Below are positions 61,389 to 64,000 of a stretch of DNA of 64,000 nucleotides, piece after piece. The DNA is taken from the NCBI RefSeq assembly GCF_005870085.1, contig NZ_SZNM01000016.1, forward strand, positions 1 through 64,000, in the 5' to 3' direction. Positions within the stretch are counted from its first letter, which is position 1; each line of letters opens with the position of its first letter. The notes beneath the pieces were generated by a model. It was not told the origin of the DNA and did no database searches. It saw nothing but the letters and a program-made list of their open reading frames with translations. The position numbers and the translations under genes are program-made. The stretch is from Aquibacillus sediminis (lineage in GTDB: Bacteria > Bacillota > Bacilli > Bacillales > Amphibacillaceae).

Positions 61389-62747
61389 ATGTTTAGGAGG
61401 GGACAACTTATTATTGCCTATACGTTTGACATTAAATTTTACCAAGGTAACAAAAACCGCATGATTGTCCCAAGTACTTATTATAATCAATTCCATGGTA
61501 TTCACTATATCCAATATGGACCATATCAAACAAATGTAGAATGTTTAGGTCATCATAAAGATCAGCATACATTATATCTTTCCTCGCAATTAAAGACAAA
61601 ACTGAATATTTCCAATAACAAGCAAATCACCATCCGAATCGACCAACAAACTTGTGTGTTACTATTAACACTTGGTGTTTATATAGCTGGATTTGGCATA
61701 AATTCATATCCATTAGGTCCAAGAACAACATTATTTGAAACCATGAGTCAAGCAGGAAAAAAGTTGGGGTTTCAAACCATATTCTTTGGGCATCAACACG
61801 TTAATCGTGCGGAACAAAAAGTAAATGCCTTTTATTTGCAAGACGATCAATGGCAACAAGGGGAATTTGATTACCCTAACGTTGTTTATAATCGGTTACC
61901 AAATCGAAAGGTAGAGCATCATCCTCACATTGTTACAGTGAAAAAACAGTTACAACAGGCAACTGTCCTATTTAACAGTAGTTTTTTTAATAAATGGGAA
62001 GTACATGAGCGTTTAATAAAAAGTTCTGAAACCTCCTATTTGTTACCAGAAACGATTTTGCATCCATCAAGACAGACAATCAAAAAACTTGTGAGTGAAG
62101 GCGCTGTCTATATAAAGCCAATACACGGTAGCCGTGGGGAAGGTATTGTGAAATGCAAGCAACTGGAAACGAATGAAGTGGAATCTCACTATTATCATAA
62201 AGATAAGCCCAAAATCAATCGTTACACTGAGATCGATGCATTTCTTGAGCAACAATTTCCTAATGGCCAACGAGGCTATATTGCTCAAAAGGAAATTCCT
62301 TTACTGAAGAAAGGTTCGAGTGCAATTGATTTCCGTGTTCATGCCAACAAAAATCATCGCAATAGCTGGGAAGTCTCGTTAATTTGTGCAAAATTTGCTG
62401 GGAAAGGAAGCCTTACTACCCATGTCCAACGTGGCGGGAGTCTCCATACATTAGAAGAATTATTTTCGAAAGAGCATGCAAAACGAATCACCAACAAACT
62501 AACAACAACGACGTTGACAGTTTGTGAAACAATGGAAAAGCATTTCTCTGAACCTGTTGGGGAAATTGGCTTTGATTTCGGGATCGATGAAGAAGGAAAA
62601 GTTTGGTTGTTTGAGGCTAATTCTAAACCTGGTTACAGTGTATTTGATCACCCGAAATTAAGTGAAAAAGCCCCTGATGTGTTTTCATACTTATTTAAAT
62701 ATGCTTTTTATTTACACAATTATAAAATGAATAGTAAAGAGCTGTAA
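61389..62747 (+). CDS. YheC/YheD family ATP-grasp protein (endospore coat-associated type)
   Basis: 452 residues if read from the ATG at 61389. The C-terminal ATP-grasp domain has YIKPIHGSRGEGIVK, AIDFRVHANKN, GEIGFDFGIDEEGKVWLFEANSKPG. The N-terminal domain and the middle NRLPNRK-type region fit YheC/YheD, which associate with the spore coat in Bacillus. The ATG lacks a ribosome-binding site. A strong AGGAGGGG lies 6 nt inside the frame, and the first in-frame codons at good spacing are ATT (61410, 61413), so a non-AUG start may be used. No choice between yheC and yheD is made. Confidence 0.87.
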   Translation: MFRRGQLIIAYTFDIKFYQGNKNRMIVPSTYYNQFHGIHYIQYGPYQTNVECLGHHKDQHTLYLSSQLKTKLNISNNKQITIRIDQQTCVLLLTLGVYIAGFGINSYPLGPRTTLFETMSQAGKKLGFQTIFFGHQHVNRAEQKVNAFYLQDDQWQQGEFDYPNVVYNRLPNRKVEHHPHIVTVKKQLQQATVLFNSSFFNKWEVHERLIKSSETSYLLPETILHPSRQTIKKLVSEGAVYIKPIHGSRGEGIVKCKQLETNEVESHYYHKDKPKINRYTEIDAFLEQQFPNGQRGYIAQKEIPLLKKGSSAIDFRVHANKNHRNSWEVSLICAKFAGKGSLTTHVQRGGSLHTLEELFSKEHAKRITNKLTTTTLTVCETMEKHFSEPVGEIGFDFGIDEEGKVWLFEANSKPGYSVFDHPKLSEKAPDVFSYLFKYAFYLHNYKMNSKEL

Positions 62748-62804
62748 TGCGTGCATGTTCCCTTTCCATTAAGAGAAATATAAGAATGGAAAGGAGGATA
62801 ATCC

Positions 62805-62990
62805 GTGGAAAAGAAAAACCGAATAAAAAACGATCCATATGAAGCTCGTAAACAATATGAGTTAGATGTTGATCGCATGATTAATGAAGGGATGGCAGGC
62901 GGAACTGCCTACTCGGTTCATGACCGGATGCAAATCGAACAAGCACGTGATTTGCCAGAAGAAAACGAACCCTTTCCAGAAGAAAGTTAA
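62805..62990 (+). CDS. hypothetical protein, 61 residues
   Basis: GTG start 6 nt after AAAGGAGG. Highly charged and soluble, with a helix KNDPYEARKQYELDVDRMINEG and an acidic tail ending FPEES. I do not recognise a family. It follows the YheC/D gene by 57 nt and is closed by a terminator, so it may be its operon partner. Confidence 0.7.
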   Translation: MEKKNRIKNDPYEARKQYELDVDRMINEGMAGGTAYSVHDRMQIEQARDLPEENEPFPEES

Positions 62991-63006
62991 CTATATGATT
63001 AAAAAT

Positions 63007-63042
63007 GAAGGGATGAGTCGTCATAATACGATTCATCCCTTC
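63007..63042 (+). terminator. terminator after the 61-residue protein gene
   Basis: GAAGGGATGA.TCG / CGA.TCATCCCTTC with an 8-nt loop, followed by TCCATTTTTTT. Confidence 0.9.
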
Positions 63043-63092
63043 TCCATTTTTTTCTGTCGATTTTTGTTATAATACTAAAAAAGGTGTTTTTA

Positions 63093-63362
63093 GTTTCGGA
63101 CTCCGACGTAAGGAGGATCGCGGAATGAGGGACCATTCTAAGAGATGAAACGGTTTGTGGTTCCGCTATTTCAGTAAAAAATGCCTAAATACAGGGGGAA
63201 GTGGTCCGTGATTCCGCTATTAGGACCAAAAGAGGCTAGAAACATTAAGAAAGTGGCAAATAGCGGAATGAGAAACCGCTTTGCTCCTTAAAATGAGGTA
63301 ATTTTGTTTATTAACGGAATGAGGATCCGCTTACACTCGCCCCCAGTTTACGTCGGTATTTC
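63093..63362. repeat. array of about 20-bp intergenic repeats (copy 2) with inverted ends
   Basis: Five copies, on both strands, of a motif close to AGCGGAATGAGGAACCGCTT lie between about 63119 and 63330. The block is bounded by ACTCCGACGTAA (63098) and TTTACGTCGGTAT (63350), an inverted pair. The same repeat occurs at 24.2-24.45 kb; the same end motif occurs near 13823 and 16228. Non-coding. Confidence 0.72.
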
Positions 63363-63429
63363 GATCTATTGTGTCACAACAAAACTTTCGAAAACGCCAT
63401 ATTAAAACTTGATGAAAGAGGCATGATTC

Positions 63430-64000
63430 ATGTTACAGAACTTAAAGGAAGTCTTTCCATCTCTTATAGAAGTAACGAAACAAACAACTTTAGACAGAGA
63501 AAAGTATGTATGGTTCCATCACAACGATGCAAATCTAATTGGTATTGCAAAACAAGAGGTAACGCCAAAAGAGTTAAAAGTTTTAGAAACCTTTTTAACT
63601 CCATACCACCTAAGTAACATCCCCATTACACCTAGGGAAGAGCAATGGGTGAATGTCCTGTATCATGGTGGCGACCCCGCATTGTTAGGATCAACTAACC
63701 ATCCTAATTATAGATATGTTTATTTTTCCCTATCGGATACTGATATCGATCCATTAGCATTTAAAGAAGCGATTCATGGTCTTTTCTCTACTAATGTTCC
63801 AATACTTTGGGAAAATAACCACGAAGGTGTAATTATTGAAGAAAATCAATTGCAATTAGAAGCAGACATCTCTTACCAAGAGATTATTGATGTACTAATG
63901 AGTGACTTTTATATGAATGTCCACCTTTATATTAGTTCATATTTTCATGATGCTAATCATGCTTTAGAGCAGTATCAATGGACAAAAAAATGTTTTTACG
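63430..64000 (+). CDS. N-terminal part of a probable PucR-type HTH regulator (runs off the window)
   Basis: The ATG at 63430 follows GAAAGAGG, and the frame stays open for 190 codons to the window end. The translation starts MLQNLKEVFPSLIEV and includes WFHHNDANLIGIAKQEVT, ILWENNHEGVIIE and an aromatic-rich end. These resemble the N-terminal sensory region of PucR/CdaR-type regulators of Bacillus, but the HTH itself would be beyond the window. Coding is well supported; the family call is tentative. Confidence 0.6.
   Translation, partial: MLQNLKEVFPSLIEVTKQTTLDREKYVWFHHNDANLIGIAKQEVTPKELKVLETFLTPYHLSNIPITPREEQWVNVLYHGGDPALLGSTNHPNYRYVYFSLSDTDIDPLAFKEAIHGLFSTNVPILWENNHEGVIIEENQLQLEADISYQEIIDVLMSDFYMNVHLYISSYFHDANHALEQYQWTKKCFY

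Noticed and set aside
63369-63617. 82-codon frame near the window end
   Set aside because: It overlaps the much better supported frame starting at 63430 in another phase.

Overview
The window is a low-GC Firmicute chromosome segment. Family content and gene order point to a halophilic or halotolerant member of the Bacillaceae, of the Gracilibacillus/Virgibacillus/Oceanobacillus type. This is inference from three things: gene order collinear with the Bacillus subtilis yhe-yha-hem-yhf-comK-yhj-addAB block, several compatible-solute (glycine betaine type) transport genes, and Bacillus-type regulators (ComK, a TRAP site, GbsR-like proteins). No species can be named from the sequence alone.

Layout. 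1-480: the 5' end of a 16S rRNA gene reading leftwards, its boxA leader and two tandem promoters. 0.6-5 kb: a DUF4173 membrane protein, a PadR/HAAS pair, two small proteins and a paired SMR exporter (ykkCD-like). 5.3-12.6 kb: addA and addB, the double-strand-break repair helicase-nuclease. 12.6-20 kb: an MFS transporter, signal peptidase, YhjE, YhjD, a small membrane protein, ComK, a DUF3939-like protein and an M48 protease. 20.8-24.2 kb: lplJ, yhfI, yhfH and mnmH. 24.5-29.6 kb: hemH, hemE, pbpF and hmoB; hemY is not in its usual place. 29.7-31.2 kb: a gene remnant and a BdbC/thioredoxin pair. 31.8-42.3 kb: yhaA, ecsCBA, hit, trpP and yhaH. This stretch is interrupted by an inserted TetR-MFS-substrate-binding-protein cassette at 33.3-36.2 kb. 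42.5-47.4 kb: an OpuA-type osmoprotectant ABC transporter with two substrate-binding proteins of opposite lobe order and a GbsR-like regulator, at the place where B. subtilis carries hpr/scoC. 47.4-62.7 kb: yhaI, a DUF3267 protein, a 27-residue YjcZ-type ORF, prsA, yhaL, a YhaM-like HD protein, a second GbsR-like regulator, yhaN/yhaO, the yhaPQ ABC exporter, yhzD, yheA, yheB and a YheC/D ATP-grasp protein. The window ends inside a probable PucR-type regulator.

Main unexplained signals. (1) A family of non-coding MITE-like elements (454-753 bp) at 20.1, 31.3 and 39.1 kb. They share about 27-bp terminal inverted repeats and two internal fold-back modules. More degenerate relatives and at least three other intergenic repeat families are also present. 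(2) Adjacent OpuAC-type binding proteins that are circular permutations of each other, plus a third, frameshifted paralogue 6 kb away. (3) Three matching 16-bp palindromes linking the TetR gene, its MFS neighbour and that third binding protein. (4) A perfect 18-bp palindrome between opuA and the GbsR-like gene. (5) A TRAP-binding site of six exactly spaced GAG/TAG triplets over the trpP ribosome-binding site. (6) A degenerate Walker A motif in AddB, and a YhaM-like protein with a large insertion in its HD domain.
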